A program made the translations under genes and the position numbers. Below are positions 23,743-33,665 of a stretch of DNA of 37,511 nt, in pieces. The notes beneath the pieces were generated by a model. It worked only from the letters and a program-made list of their open reading frames with translations. It was not told the DNA's origin and did no database searches. Numbering within the stretch: the stretch's first letter is position 1; every line of letters begins with the position of its first letter. Origin of the DNA: Tessaracoccus sp. OH4464_COT-324 (GTDB lineage Bacteria > Actinomycetota > Actinomycetes > Propionibacteriales > Propionibacteriaceae); NCBI RefSeq assembly GCF_003932855.1, contig NZ_RQYZ01000023.1, forward strand, positions 1 through 37,511. Reading direction: 5' to 3'.

Positions 23743-26700
23743 TCAGGAGTTCTCCGGCAGCCCAACCTTCGGCTTCGCCCAGGAGCGGCCCATCGTGTCT
23801 TTGAGGATGTCGTACTCCACGTCGACGTGCGGCTCGATTGCGCTGTACTTGTCGTTGGGCGCGCCAATGATGAGCTGGAAGCCGAGGCCCCGCCACGCAC
23901 CGATGGCACGCTTCGTGAAATGCGCGTCCGCTTTGATCAACGCCTCGTCGAGGAACACCGGCGCATAGCGCGGGCGCTCGGCCGCTGCGTCGCCCAGTTG
24001 ATACCTGAGCGCGGCCCCGACGATAAACGCAATCAGCTCCTGTGATTCGCCGCCCGATTTCTCCCCGATGTGGTCGTACAGCGAGACGTGCTCCTTGGTG
24101 AGAGCGTCGATCTTCTCCGCGCTGACCCGCACATGGTTTCGCGCGTCAATCAGCTCAGCGAAATCGGGCGCGCCGCGCCGAATCCGGTCGATCAGCTTTG
24201 CCATGCGCTCGTATGCCTGATGCCGCGCCTCGTCGGTGGCTGCCGCCTCGATCAGCGCCCGCACGTCCCGAAGCTCCTTGCGGAAACGCCTGCGCACCTC
24301 CGACTGGCTCTCCCGCGGCGTGATCTGCAGGCGGTGGCCATCGTCGTAGAACGGAAGATTCTGCATGATAACGTTGATGGGTTCGATCCGCTCCCTGATC
24401 TCGCGCAGCGCCCGATCCAGGGCCGAGTGCAGGTTGGCCAGGTCGTTGCCGGAGAGCTTCAGCAGGCTCGTCTTCCACTCCTGCTCCAGCTCGTGCAGGC
24501 CGCTGGTCTCCAGATCCTGCAAGATCCGCTCGAAGTCCTTCACCGACGTGTCGGGGTCGGCCCTAAGCGACGGGTTCGGCCAGTTCTCCAGGAAATTCTG
24601 GAGGGTGCGCCGCAGGTGCTCCCGCTGCTCGACGAGCGTCTCCTGCGCGGAAAGCTGCTCCTCCGCCAGCCGCTGGGCGGCACCCAGCAGGGCCGCGTCG
24701 AGACGCCGCAGCGCCTCCCGCGGGTCGTCGCCCGCCTGACCAGCGGCAGGGTCGAAGCGCTCCGCCAGGTACTGGGTTTGCTCCTCGCTCAGCTCCCGGC
24801 CCGAGCCCCGCGCCTCGTCCAAGACGGCCTGCGCTTCGTCGACCTCCTGCACGATTTCGGCCCACCGCCCCTCGATGCGGTCCCGCTCGCCCTCGGCGCG
24901 CGCCGCAGTCTTTGCATGCTCTGCGGCCTTCGCCCTGTGGCCCTCCAGCTGAGCCTTCAGCTGAGCGATCTGTGGGTTACCGCCCGTGATCTCGACGCAC
25001 AGCCGCTGCCACCGCTCGTGCTCCCGCTCCAGCGAAACCACATCGATACTCGCCCACGTCGTGTCAACCACCCGCTTGTAGGCCTCGTGCGCAGCGTCGG
25101 CCGTGTTCAGCGCCTGCACCGCCGCCGTCAGCTGCTCCTGAGCCGCCGCAAGACGCGCCTTCGTCGTCGCGATCTCTTCCGCCAATTCCGCCAGCCGACG
25201 ATGGTTCGAGAAACCGAGAACGTTGCGGAAACCATGCCCGCCGTGCGCGCCCCGACTGCCCTGCGAGATCTGCCCACCGATCGTCAACGCCCGCGCATGC
25301 TGATGCAGCTCGGAAACCGAATTGACGCACACGAAGTCGAACTTCTTCACCATGTGATCCTGTAGCCAGCCGGTAAACGGCGAATCCGCGTACTCCAGCC
25401 GCCCGGGCAGCAAACGGGAATCCAGCCCGTGACGGCGCTGCAACCCCGTGTGCACGCCCTCGAACCGCAGCCGCGTCTTCAGCTGCACGTCGTTGATCGC
25501 GGCCCGGAACCCGCGCAGATCCCCCTGGTCGATCAGCAGCGTCGTCGCGAAACCGCCCAGCGCCAGGTTGAACGCCTCCCGCCACGGCTCGTACTCCGTC
25601 AACACCTCCACGAGCTCGCCGACAAACGGCAAGTCCGCGGACGAAAGCCCCGCCGCCTCGGCCAGCTGGTCACGGGCCTCGTAGTGCGCTGCGGGCAGGT
25701 TGCCGCGCCGCCGTTTCGTCTGCCGCTGATCCGTTTCCAGCTCCGCCAGCCGGGCCCGCCAGGCCTCGTGCACGCCCCGCGCCTGGGCGTAAGCGTCCCG
25801 CGCGGACAGCTTTCCGTGCTCATCGGCCAACGCCGCCTGCGCCCGCTCGCGCAGCTCAGCGAACACGGCCGACGAATCCACCGTCACGCCCAGGGCGACG
25901 ATGGCCTCCTCGAACCGCTGCCTCGCCCCACGCACCTCGTCGAGACGCCGCTGCGCGTGCTCCAGCTCGCGCTCGGCGGTCTCCAAGCGCCCGCCGCCGG
26001 AGCTGCGCAGCACCTCCGCCAGCGCATCGCACTGCGCCCGCTCCGTGTCGGCCAACGCCTGCTGGGCGCGAACCTCGTCGTCGAGCCGCTGCTTCCTGCG
26101 CTTCAGCTCCGCCTCCACGGCGCGCGTCAACTCCAGCCTGCGCTCGTTGCGCCACAGCACCGCGAGCGAGTCGGCGTCCGAGAAGCTGCCCAGCGAATCC
26201 AGCAGCCGCAATTGCTCAGCCGAGCGCTCGATGCGTTCCCGATAGCCGCGGATCGGGCGCAGCATCCGCACCTGCCGCTCAGCGGTCAGCATGCGCTGCC
26301 GGGTGCTCTCCAGCTCGTCGAAGTGGCTCACCACCGCGTCGGCGATGGCCAGGGTTTCCGGCTCCTCCAGCACCATCCGCTTGTACAGCTCGTCGACGGT
26401 GGTGATCTGCTGACCGGCCTGGATTCGCGCGAGCAGGCTCATGGCCTTCGCCCCGGCGCCGGCGGCCCCGATCCCGAGTACCGAGTGCAGGCGCGCCGAG
26501 AACTCGCGATCCGTCGCCACCGGCTCCAGCGCGAGCGCCTTCACCGCCGTGTCCGAGAACCGTTTGGCTGCCGCCCGCTCCAGCTGCACCAGCTCGAAGG
26601 AGTCGTGGGCCACGGCGCGCGTGCGCGGCACGTCGTCCATCGTGCGGGCGCCCGCCGGGATGTACCAGGCCCGAAGCGCGGTGAACCGGGTGCCGTCGTG

Positions 26701-27099
26701 GTTCACCCAGGTCATCGCCACCGCGCTCCAGGTGTCGACGCCGTCGCCGCGCAACACCCGCGCCTGCGTGCCGGCGTCGGTGCGCGACTCGTCCAGCTTT
26801 CCCCGGCCGTAGGACAGGATGTTGCGCTGCTCGTCGCTGCGCGGCCGCCCCGTGACCGCCCCGTTCGATGCCCCGTTGAAGGGCGTGGTATGCGGCATCA
26901 TCAGCGCGATGTAGGCGTCCATCAGCGTCGACTTGCCCGAGCCCGAGCCGCCACACAGCAGCGTCGCCGTGGGCGAGAAGCGTATCCGATGCGCCCCGTC
27001 GTATCCGCCCCAGTTGATCAGCTGAAGCTCCTCCGCCAGCCACTGCTGGCCCAGCGATGCCGCCGGGATCAGCCCAAACAAGGTGTCCAGCATCGTCAT
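23743..27099 (-). CDS. jetC: SMC-like ATPase of a Wadjet/MksBEF complex
   Basis: 1,118 residues. Walker A GGSGSGKST is at 50-58. Two long coiled-coil arms flank a hinge region (about 480-640, with GFATTLLIDQGDLRGFRAA and SQGSRGAHGGHGFRNVLGF). The C-terminal head has the signature GEKSGGESQELIAF from 1012 and Walker B APVFLDEAL with Asp1051 and Glu1052. This is the JetC/MksB (SbcC-like ATPase) subunit, which extrudes DNA loops and, in Wadjet, recognises small circular DNA that JetD then cuts. The start shares one base with the jetB stop. The gene downstream is not jetD but a YbaB-like protein. All nucleotide-binding residues appear intact, so the motor is probably active. Confidence 0.95.
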   Translation of the reverse strand: MTMLDTLFGLIPAASLGQQWLAEELQLINWGGYDGAHRIRFSPTATLLCGGSGSGKSTLMDAYIALMMPHTTPFNGASNGAVTGRPRSDEQRNILSYGRGKLDESRTDAGTQARVLRGDGVDTWSAVAMTWVNHDGTRFTALRAWYIPAGARTMDDVPRTRAVAHDSFELVQLERAAAKRFSDTAVKALALEPVATDREFSARLHSVLGIGAAGAGAKAMSLLARIQAGQQITTVDELYKRMVLEEPETLAIADAVVSHFDELESTRQRMLTAERQVRMLRPIRGYRERIERSAEQLRLLDSLGSFSDADSLAVLWRNERRLELTRAVEAELKRRKQRLDDEVRAQQALADTERAQCDALAEVLRSSGGGRLETAERELEHAQRRLDEVRGARQRFEEAIVALGVTVDSSAVFAELRERAQAALADEHGKLSARDAYAQARGVHEAWRARLAELETDQRQTKRRRGNLPAAHYEARDQLAEAAGLSSADLPFVGELVEVLTEYEPWREAFNLALGGFATTLLIDQGDLRGFRAAINDVQLKTRLRFEGVHTGLQRRHGLDSRLLPGRLEYADSPFTGWLQDHMVKKFDFVCVNSVSELHQHARALTIGGQISQGSRGAHGGHGFRNVLGFSNHRRLAELAEEIATTKARLAAAQEQLTAAVQALNTADAAHEAYKRVVDTTWASIDVVSLEREHERWQRLCVEITGGNPQIAQLKAQLEGHRAKAAEHAKTAARAEGERDRIEGRWAEIVQEVDEAQAVLDEARGSGRELSEEQTQYLAERFDPAAGQAGDDPREALRRLDAALLGAAQRLAEEQLSAQETLVEQREHLRRTLQNFLENWPNPSLRADPDTSVKDFERILQDLETSGLHELEQEWKTSLLKLSGNDLANLHSALDRALREIRERIEPINVIMQNLPFYDDGHRLQITPRESQSEVRRRFRKELRDVRALIEAAATDEARHQAYERMAKLIDRIRRGAPDFAELIDARNHVRVSAEKIDALTKEHVSLYDHIGEKSGGESQELIAFIVGAALRYQLGDAAAERPRYAPVFLDEALIKADAHFTKRAIGAWRGLGFQLIIGAPNDKYSAIEPHVDVEYDILKDTMGRSWAKPKVGLPENS

Positions 27100-27878
27100 C
27101 AGTCCTCAGCCCCTTCACCGTCGTCGGCCCAGCCGGCCTCCGCGTCCGTGTCCTCGGCGGCGGCAGCGACGATCGGCTCACCCGCCGCGGCCCGCTCCCG
27201 CAGCCAGTCGTTCAACTCGCGCAACCGCTGCGCGCTCAGCACGATCTCCACCAGCGAGCTGATGCTGAAACGCCCCTCGGATTCCTCGACGAGGATGCCG
27301 TCCTTGAGCAGCCGCGCCAGCGCCGCACGCACCTCCCGCTGCCTCCGGGCGATGTCGGCATCACCGTCACCGAAGTAGCTGAGCGCGTTGCCCTCAATCT
27401 CCTCGACGTCCACGCGCACGGAGGCCTCGCCGGCCACCGTCTCCCGCTGGTGGACCGTGCGCAGGTAGATCAGGATCAGCGTCTCGGTGCGCGAGTAGGC
27501 CTCGTCGCGCAGCAGGATCGGCACATCGAAGTCGTCACTGCGCACCTGCTGCTTGTATGCCACTCCGCGTTCCAGGTCCACCACCAGGTTGACGAAGAGG
27601 TCGTGCAGCCGCGACTCGATCACCTGCTGATTCGCCAGCAGCACGCCCCAATCCTCCCGGTTGCGCTCCGCGGACAGGAATCGGCGCTGCAGCAACCGAA
27701 CCAGCACCCGGCGCACGGCGGAGTCGAGCACCCCGCGGTCCCCGGGGAAGCAGCCCTCCAGGTCGTTCTCCATCGGCACCGGCTCGACGAAGACCTCCGC
27801 CCCCGCCGCCGCCAAGGTGGCTGCCTCGTCGCTTTCAGCGCCCGAAACGCGCGGCTCCTCGCGCACAACCTCACTCAT
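27099..27878 (-). CDS. jetB: DUF4194 protein, KITE-like subunit of the Wadjet/MksBEF complex
   Basis: 259 residues. After a disordered acidic N-terminus it shows two winged-helix-like segments ([56 protein letters not shown]) with [24 protein letters not shown] between, the hallmark of DUF4194 (JetB/MksE). It bridges the ATPase heads and the kleisin-like subunit. The C-terminal tail is acidic and low in complexity. It overlaps jetA by eight bases and jetC by one, so the three are strictly co-translated. Confidence 0.93.
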   Translation of the reverse strand: MSEVVREEPRVSGAESDEAATLAAAGAEVFVEPVPMENDLEGCFPGDRGVLDSAVRRVLVRLLQRRFLSAERNREDWGVLLANQQVIESRLHDLFVNLVVDLERGVAYKQQVRSDDFDVPILLRDEAYSRTETLILIYLRTVHQRETVAGEASVRVDVEEIEGNALSYFGDGDADIARRQREVRAALARLLKDGILVEESEGRFSISSLVEIVLSAQRLRELNDWLRERAAAGEPIVAAAAEDTDAEAGWADDGEGAED

Positions 27879-29346
27879 CGGTTTCCTCCTTCACAGCCTT
27901 CGCGGTGACCGCGCCGAAGGCGAAGCGACGCACAGAGCCGTCCGGGCGTCGGGCCTCCACGACGGACACCGTCTCCTGCTCCGTCATGCCATTACGGTGG
28001 GCGATCTCCAGCAGGCCGAGCAGGTCCACCGGGCGGCGAGCATCGTCGGGCACCTCGGCGAACGCCGAGGCCAGGTCGAACTCGCCCGTGTCCAGGCCCA
28101 GCAGATACTCCTCCAGCTCCCGATAGCGGGGCCCGCCCCACGCCCGGGTGTCGGCGTCCAGGAACTCCGGCTCCCCGTCGACCTCCCTGAGCGGCTCCGG
28201 GCTACCCGGCGGCTGGAGGTCGCTCAGCGACTGCCTGAGGTGGCCCAGGCCCGCGGTGGGGAACCGCCGCAGCGGCTCCACCGGCGCGTTGCCCTTCGAC
28301 TCACGCACCCAGCCCTGCATCGCGGCCATCGCCTCCCGCAGCAAGTCGTCCACCTCGCGGTCCCGGACGGGGTCGTGCGTGCGCACCTGCGACGTGATCA
28401 CGTGCGACGCGCGACGCTGCGCGGCCAGCACCTCCTGCACGCCCTGCTCGACACGCTTCGCGATCGTGCTCAGCTCGTCGCGCTGGCCGGGCTGCAGCAG
28501 GTTAGCGAACGGCTGCACGACGAGGTTGTTCAGCTGCTCAGTGAGCTGGTTGATGCGCTCCGGGTCGCCGATGAGCTTGAGCGCGCCCGAGAAGGCCCGC
28601 CCCTCCGGCGTCGCCTCCATCACATGCTGCCCGCGATGCAGGTAGCCGCGCAGCACCTCGCCTGCGGGCCGCACGTCGCGACGCAGCTCGGTCACCACGT
28701 CGCGCTGCATCGCCTTGATCGACTCCGCCACCCGCACGAAGTCGGCGGGCAGTTCCCGCGACAGGTGAAGGACGTTATGTGCTTCTTCCAGCAGCTGGTC
28801 GTCGCCCGCCGGCTCGAACACGCCCGCCTCCAGTCGAGCGATCTCCGCGTCCAGCTCGGATCGCTGTCGACGCAGGCTCGCCAGGCGCTGGCCCGGATCT
28901 GTCTGCGCGTTCTGGGTCAGCAGGTTCACCGAGTCGAGCAGAGTGCGCACCCGGGAACGGGAAACCAGGCTCTGGCCCCCGCCGGTGCGCCCGGCGATCT
29001 CCAGCGCGCTCACCGCCTGCGCGGACAGCCGGTAGACCTCCACATCGTCGTTGAACTGCTGCACCAGCCAGCCCACCCGCACCCAGTAGCGGCAGATCTC
29101 GCGCCCGCTGCCCGACGGCAGTTCCCGGCCGTCCTCGTCATGGCCCGCGGCCCGGAGTTGCTCGACGAAGGCCTCCACCTCGACGTGCGCGTCGGCCACC
29201 GCCACCACCGGCCGATCCGCGCTGAATAGTAGGGACAGCGAAGCTACCACGAAGTGGGCAAATCGGCCGTGCAGCAGGGCCAGGGTGGGGCTCTTGAAGG
29301 ACTCCCGGGCGCGAATGTAGGCGGCCTCCGCGTTCATGTACGACAT
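27871..29346 (-). CDS. jetA: DUF3375 protein, kleisin-like subunit of the Wadjet/MksBEF complex
   Basis: 491 residues from ATG 29346 ([17 protein letters not shown]); the frame is open 12 codons further to 29382, but the conserved N-terminus begins at this Met or at 29337. Typical DUF3375 features are [23 protein letters not shown], the winged-helix-like [31 protein letters not shown], and LFxLFxPxxF-like segments further on. JetA/MksF links the SMC dimer as a kleisin. It is the first gene of the operon jetA-jetB-jetC and starts about 140 bases after the tRNA-Ser gene on the same strand. A promoter was not identified with confidence. Confidence 0.93.
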   Translation of the reverse strand: MSYMNAEAAYIRARESFKSPTLALLHGRFAHFVVASLSLLFSADRPVVAVADAHVEVEAFVEQLRAAGHDEDGRELPSGSGREICRYWVRVGWLVQQFNDDVEVYRLSAQAVSALEIAGRTGGGQSLVSRSRVRTLLDSVNLLTQNAQTDPGQRLASLRRQRSELDAEIARLEAGVFEPAGDDQLLEEAHNVLHLSRELPADFVRVAESIKAMQRDVVTELRRDVRPAGEVLRGYLHRGQHVMEATPEGRAFSGALKLIGDPERINQLTEQLNNLVVQPFANLLQPGQRDELSTIAKRVEQGVQEVLAAQRRASHVITSQVRTHDPVRDREVDDLLREAMAAMQGWVRESKGNAPVEPLRRFPTAGLGHLRQSLSDLQPPGSPEPLREVDGEPEFLDADTRAWGGPRYRELEEYLLGLDTGEFDLASAFAEVPDDARRPVDLLGLLEIAHRNGMTEQETVSVVEARRPDGSVRRFAFGAVTAKAVKEETDE

Positions 29347-29444
29347 CGCGCCCAAGGCTAACCCATTCAGCGGGCCTCTCACCCACCCGGCAACTCACCC
29401 CACGCTGACAAGGCCATTCGTCCGCCGGGCCCCAGAGGAAGCAG

Positions 29445-29480
29445 GAAGCCCGGCAGCCGAAACTCAGGCTGCCGGGCTTC
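29445..29480 (-). terminator. Terminator-like hairpin after tRNA-Ser
   Basis: A perfect 14-base-pair inverted repeat (GAAGCCCGGCAGCC / GGCTGCCGGGCTTC) with an eight-base loop lies seven bases past the tRNA end on the minus strand. The following CTGCTTCC is only weakly T-rich. Confidence 0.65.
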
Positions 29481-29487
29481 CCGACGG

Positions 29488-29579
29488 CGGAGGTGGCGGG
29501 ATTTGAACCCGCGAGGGGGCTTTAAACCCCCAACCCGCTTAGCAGGCGGGCGCCATAGACCGTACTAGGCGACACCTCC
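29488..29579 (-). tRNA. tRNA-Ser (anticodon GCU)
   Basis: 92 bases with a long variable arm (class II). The acceptor GGAGGTG pairs with CACCTCC, the anticodon stem CCCGC/GCGGG encloses CTGCTAA with anticodon GCU, the variable arm is GGGGGTTTAAAGCCCCC, and the T-arm contains GGTTCAAATCC. No CCA is encoded. Confidence 0.95.
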
Positions 29580-29766
29580 AACGGAAGGCAACTCTACCGA
29601 AGGAAAGCCGATTACGCACAACCGGCCCACCAAGCTGCGGGCCCCGCCGCCAAAACCAGGGCCGGGCCGCCCACCTACACTCCACGAGGATCAGTACCGC
29701 ACTGGTCGCGACGCTCCCCGGCAGAACGCTTTTCTGCGGCAGTTATACTTTCGCCGGAGGTAACCG

Positions 29767-31686
29767 ATGGATCAGTCTCGACAACCGCCCAAGAGGGCTG
29801 TCGGCTCACGCGATATTTTCGCTGACCTGTACCGCGACGAACCCACTCGGGATCCCCAACCCGCCGACGCGGCCACCCCGGGCAGCCACGGCTTCTTCGA
29901 TCCCCCCACCTCACCCCGGCACAGCGATCCTGGCTCACGGGAGTCGCGTCGAGAGGTGCTCTGGCGCACCCCCGACCCAGTTGACGACAGCATGCCCGTC
30001 TTCGATGACTTCTCAGAGCCGGAGCCCCGCCCCGGGCGATTCGGAAAATCCTTGGGCCTGACTATCCTGTCTGCGTTCATGCCGGGTCTTGGCCTGGTCG
30101 GCAGCAGGCAGCGCTCGCTGCGCACCATTGGTATGCTCCTCGCGCTCGCCTGCGTGCTCGTGTCCGCGCTAACCCTGGCATTCGTCGCCACCCGAGTACG
30201 GCCCGACGAGGGTGAGAGCTGGCTGGCAGCAGCAGCCACCACGGTCATCGGAATCGCGGTCGGCAAGGGCGTGCTGAATACCCTCTCCGTGCTGCTGCTC
30301 GGCCTGGGAGTGCTTTGGGTGGCCCTGATCGTCGGTACCAACCTCGCCACCCGGCCTCGCGGGTTGGGAAGAGGCAAGCGCGCCGCGGCCGCCGCCGTCG
30401 TCACAGTACTTTCACTCGGGGTGAGCGCCCCGCTCGCCGTCGGTGTCAATTACGCGCAGGCGCTCTCCGCGACGCTGCAGGGCACCTTCGCGCCCGGATC
30501 CGAGATCGTCTCCGACACCAAACCAACGATCGATGTCGGGGCAGAGAACCCGTTCGGCAACCTGGAGCGGCTGAACATTCTCCTGCTCGGCAATGACTCC
30601 GACGCGGGCCGCATCAAGCACTTCGGCCGGAAAGGCTTCGGAGTGCGCACCGACACGATCATGCTGGCCAGCATCGACACCAGGACTGGCCGGACCAGCC
30701 TTATCCAGATCCCGCGCAACGTGCCCGGCACCCCCTTCCCCAGAGACAGCGCGATGGCCAAGCAGTTCCCGAGGGGCTTCCGCGGCCCGGGGGACCCGGA
30801 AAACTGGTCGATCAACATGATCTGGGAGCACATCGAGACCGACTACCCGAAGCTGTTCGAGGGCCAGACCTTCCGCGGCGCCGAGGGCCTGAAGCAAGGC
30901 GTCGAGGGCATCACCGGGATCCGGCCGCACTACTTCATGATGCTCAACATCGACGGTCTTCGGGAGCTCATCGACGCGATGGGCGGCGTGCGGGTCAACA
31001 TCAACCGAAACATCCCAATCGGCTCCGCCAAGGACGGGCAGTACCTGAAGCAGGGGCCAAACCAGCACCTGGATGGCTACCATGCCATGTGGTACGGACG
31101 CAGCCGCTCCGACAGTGACGACTATGACCGGATGCTTCGCCAGTCCTGCCTGATCAAGGCGATGGTGGAGCAGGCCAATACCACCACCATCCTCACCCGT
31201 TTCGAGGCGATTCTGGGCGCTTCCACCGACATGGTGCGCACCGACATCCCGCGGGAGGCGCTGCAGCCACTCATCGACCTCGGCATGAAAGCACGCCAGC
31301 AGCCGATGGAGCGACTGAGCTTCATCAAGGGGCGCAACGGGTACGATCCCGGCAAGCCAGACTTCGAGGCCATGCGTAGGTTCGCGCAGGAGTTCGTTGG
31401 TCAGCAGCCGGCGCAGGGCAACTCTTCCGAGGAGCAGAAGCCCCCCGCGGATCCGACCACCGAACCCGGCTCCGCGCCCGGGACGAGCGCCAAGCCCGGC
31501 TCAGCCAACAAACCAGCGCCGTCGCCCAGCGCGCCCGCCTCCTCCAAGGCCCCCGACAAGCCGGGCCAGACCAAGCCACATCAAGGGGCCGGGCAGCCCA
31601 CGCCAGACAACCCTGCGGAGGAAGAGGGCGGCGAGGAATTGGGCGACGCCTGCGGCTACCACCCGGAGCCCAAGAAGAAACGCTAG
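29767..31686 (+). CDS. LytR-CpsA-Psr (LCP) family cell-wall ligase
   Basis: 639 residues. LCP proteins attach wall teichoic acid-like or arabinogalactan-like glycopolymers to peptidoglycan. A cytoplasmic, Pro-rich head (1-90) is followed by hydrophobic segments near 95-112, 118-142, 170-192 and 205-228. The extracellular LCP domain runs from about 269 (LNILLLGNDSDAG) through GVRTDTIMLASIDTRTGRTSLIQIPRN, INMIWEHIETDYPKLF, DGLRELIDAMGGVRVNI and WYGRSRSDSDDYDRMLRQ. The final 95 residues are a disordered Pro/Ser/Lys-rich tail. A GGAGG ribosome-binding site lies six bases before the ATG, and TATACT at 29744-29749 could be a -10 box, though it is very close. Its stop overlaps the stop of the convergent gene. 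The exact polymer is unknown. Confidence 0.93.
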   Translation: MDQSRQPPKRAVGSRDIFADLYRDEPTRDPQPADAATPGSHGFFDPPTSPRHSDPGSRESRREVLWRTPDPVDDSMPVFDDFSEPEPRPGRFGKSLGLTILSAFMPGLGLVGSRQRSLRTIGMLLALACVLVSALTLAFVATRVRPDEGESWLAAAATTVIGIAVGKGVLNTLSVLLLGLGVLWVALIVGTNLATRPRGLGRGKRAAAAAVVTVLSLGVSAPLAVGVNYAQALSATLQGTFAPGSEIVSDTKPTIDVGAENPFGNLERLNILLLGNDSDAGRIKHFGRKGFGVRTDTIMLASIDTRTGRTSLIQIPRNVPGTPFPRDSAMAKQFPRGFRGPGDPENWSINMIWEHIETDYPKLFEGQTFRGAEGLKQGVEGITGIRPHYFMMLNIDGLRELIDAMGGVRVNINRNIPIGSAKDGQYLKQGPNQHLDGYHAMWYGRSRSDSDDYDRMLRQSCLIKAMVEQANTTTILTRFEAILGASTDMVRTDIPREALQPLIDLGMKARQQPMERLSFIKGRNGYDPGKPDFEAMRRFAQEFVGQQPAQGNSSEEQKPPADPTTEPGSAPGTSAKPGSANKPAPSPSAPASSKAPDKPGQTKPHQGAGQPTPDNPAEEEGGEELGDACGYHPEPKKKR

Positions 31687-32138
31687 TCCAGATCCTGTTC
31701 AGCGCCCCGCGCCCCAGCCAAGCGAGACAGAATCTCCTCGACCACCTCGGGCAGCTTCCGCTGCGCCGGGCCGCCGGGGAAGATGACGTGGGTGCGTCGA
31801 ACGTCACCGTGATAGATGGTGATGTGAGCGGCGTCCACCGTCTGGGTCACCTTCGTGACATCCGCCCACTTCCCCTGATGGACCTGCCGGGTACCGCTGA
31901 TCCGGTAGCCCTCGTCGTCGAGCCGGATCGTCACTCCAAGCCTCGACATTGAGACGATTGCTGCGGCGAAGAGCGCGATGCCTGCCATCAGCACGACGAT
32001 CGCCAGTATCGCAACGACTGTCCAGGAGTTCTCTAGCGAAACCACCGCGAGAACCGCGCCCCCCAGGCTTGCGACTGCTGCGATCAGGAAGGCGCGCAGC
32101 GGTGGGCGAGGTTTCAGGAAGAAAGTGCGCTCCGACAT
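31683..32138 (-). CDS. Small membrane protein, possible PH-like domain
   Basis: 151 residues. Two membrane helices (about 16-34 and 39-63) are followed by a beta-rich C-terminal domain (VTIRLDDEGYRISGTRQVHQGKWADVTKVTQ ...) that resembles bacterial pleckstrin-homology-like domains. The last helix is charged. No enzymatic motif is seen. It is convergent with the LCP gene, the two stop codons overlapping within 31683-31686. Its start at 32138 lies about 100 bases from the start of the divergent aldehyde dehydrogenase gene, so the promoters share that gap. Confidence 0.75.
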   Translation of the reverse strand: MSERTFFLKPRPPLRAFLIAAVASLGGAVLAVVSLENSWTVVAILAIVVLMAGIALFAAAIVSMSRLGVTIRLDDEGYRISGTRQVHQGKWADVTKVTQTVDAAHITIYHGDVRRTHVIFPGGPAQRKLPEVVEEILSRLAGARGAEQDLD

Positions 32139-32234
32139 ATCGTCATCCTAGACGCGCAGGGGCCACCCAATGCGTCGGACGCTCTGGCGCGCCATAGTCT
32201 GAGTAGGGAAAAGACTCGCCGAGAAAGGACAGCC

Positions 32235-33665
32235 ATGCCCATGCCCGCCTGCCCCACCCAGCACCACATCGGCGGCCGTTGGCTGGGCGAGCCGACGCTC
32301 ACGGTGACCGACCCGGCGACCGGCCAGCCCCTGGCCCGGGTACCCGACGCCGATGCCGCCACCGCGCTCTCCGCCCTCGACGCGGCAGCCGCCGCGCAGC
32401 CGTCGTGGGCCGCTACCGAGCCCAGGACGCGCGCGGAGATACTGCGCCGGGCTTTCGACCTGATCGTCGCCGACCGCGATGGATTCGCGCTTCTGATGGC
32501 GCTTGAGATGGGCAAACCGATCGCGGAGGCACGCAGCGAGGTGACCTATGGGGCGGAGTTCCTGCGTTGGTTCTCGGAGGAGGCGGTGCGCATCCACGGC
32601 CGATACGGCCTCAGCCCGCAGGGCGCGTCACGCATCATCACGGAGCGGGTGCCCGTCGGGCCGGTCTACGCGGTGACGCCCTGGAACTTCCCGCTCGCGA
32701 TGGCCGCGCGGAAGATCGCGCCAGCGCTGGCCGCCGGGTGCACCGTCGTGCTGAAGCCCGCGCTGGCCGCCCCGCTGACGAGCCTGCGCCTCGTCGAGGT
32801 GCTGGGCGAGGCCGGTCTGCCCGCCGGGGTGGTCAACGTGTTCACGACGGCGGATTCGGCGGGCGTTTCCGCCGCGCTGCTCAGCGACCGCAGGCTGCGC
32901 AAACTGACCTTCACCGGTTCGACCGAGGTGGGCCGAAGGCTGCTGGGCCTGTCCGCCGGCAACGTGTTGCGCACCTCGATGGAACTGGGCGGCAACGCTC
33001 CCTTCATCGTGCTGCCCGACGCCGACGTCGAGCAGGCCGTCGCGGGGGCGCTGGTGGCGAAGATGCGCAACAACGGGCAGGCATGCACGGCGGCGAACCG
33101 CTTCTACGTCCACGCCTCGCTTGCCGACGAGTTCCGCAGCCGCCTGGTTGCGGCGCTGTCCGCGTGGCGGGTGGGGCCTGGTGTCGAGAAGGAGACCCAG
33201 CTGGGGGCACTCATCTCCCGGGAGGCGGTGGCGGGCATCGTCGGGCTGATCGACGATGCCCTCGCCCGGGGCGCGACCCTCGACCTGGGCGGCCGCCCGG
33301 GCGACGGGCCCGGCGCGTTCCTGCCGCCGACGGTGCTGTCCGACGTCCCGCCGGGGGCGAGGGTCGTCGTCGAGGAGATTTTTGGGCCGGTCGTGGCGTT
33401 GCAGACTTTCGCCGAGGTCGACGAGGTGATCGCCCGCGCGAACGACACCGACCACGGCCTGGTGGGCTACGTTTTCGGCGAGGAGCGCTCGGCGATGGAC
33501 GTCGCCCGTCGGTTGGAGAGCGGGATGGTTGGCGTGAACACCGGGCTGGTCTCGAATCCGGCGGCTCCCTTCGGCGGGGTGAAGCACTCCGGCCTCGGCC
33601 GGGAGGGGTCGTTCGAGGGGATCGATGAGTACTTGGAGACCAAGTACTACGGGGTGCCGCTCTGA
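32235..33665 (+). CDS. gabD: NAD(P)-dependent succinate-semialdehyde dehydrogenase family
   Basis: 476 residues of the aldehyde dehydrogenase superfamily, oxidising succinate semialdehyde (or a similar aldehyde) to the acid. The cofactor and substrate motifs are GPVYAVTPWNFPLAMAARK, FTGSTEVGRRLL, SMELGGNAPFIV with catalytic Glu250 and NNGQACTAANRFYV with catalytic Cys284, then EEIFGPVVALQTF and PFGGVKHSGLGREGSFEGIDEYLETKY at the end, which is the GabD type. A GAAAGGA ribosome-binding site precedes the ATG. Its end overlaps the end of the TetR gene by 19 bases on the other strand. No GABA transaminase gene is nearby, so the exact substrate is inferred from family. Confidence 0.93.
   Translation: MPMPACPTQHHIGGRWLGEPTLTVTDPATGQPLARVPDADAATALSALDAAAAAQPSWAATEPRTRAEILRRAFDLIVADRDGFALLMALEMGKPIAEARSEVTYGAEFLRWFSEEAVRIHGRYGLSPQGASRIITERVPVGPVYAVTPWNFPLAMAARKIAPALAAGCTVVLKPALAAPLTSLRLVEVLGEAGLPAGVVNVFTTADSAGVSAALLSDRRLRKLTFTGSTEVGRRLLGLSAGNVLRTSMELGGNAPFIVLPDADVEQAVAGALVAKMRNNGQACTAANRFYVHASLADEFRSRLVAALSAWRVGPGVEKETQLGALISREAVAGIVGLIDDALARGATLDLGGRPGDGPGAFLPPTVLSDVPPGARVVVEEIFGPVVALQTFAEVDEVIARANDTDHGLVGYVFGEERSAMDVARRLESGMVGVNTGLVSNPAAPFGGVKHSGLGREGSFEGIDEYLETKYYGVPL

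Noticed and set aside
25429-27378. 649-codon plus-strand open frame opposite jetC and jetB
   Set aside because: Antisense shadow. The product is Arg/Leu/Gln-rich low-complexity without motifs, while the minus strand has intact Walker A, signature and Walker B.
27661-29229. 522-codon plus-strand open frame opposite jetA
   Set aside because: Antisense shadow of a recognised DUF3375 gene; the product has Arg/His/Leu-rich composition typical of high-GC opposite frames.
29744-29749. TATACT as a -10 box for the LCP gene
   Set aside because: No -35 partner, and a start 6-7 bases downstream would fall on the Shine-Dalgarno; left as a remark only.
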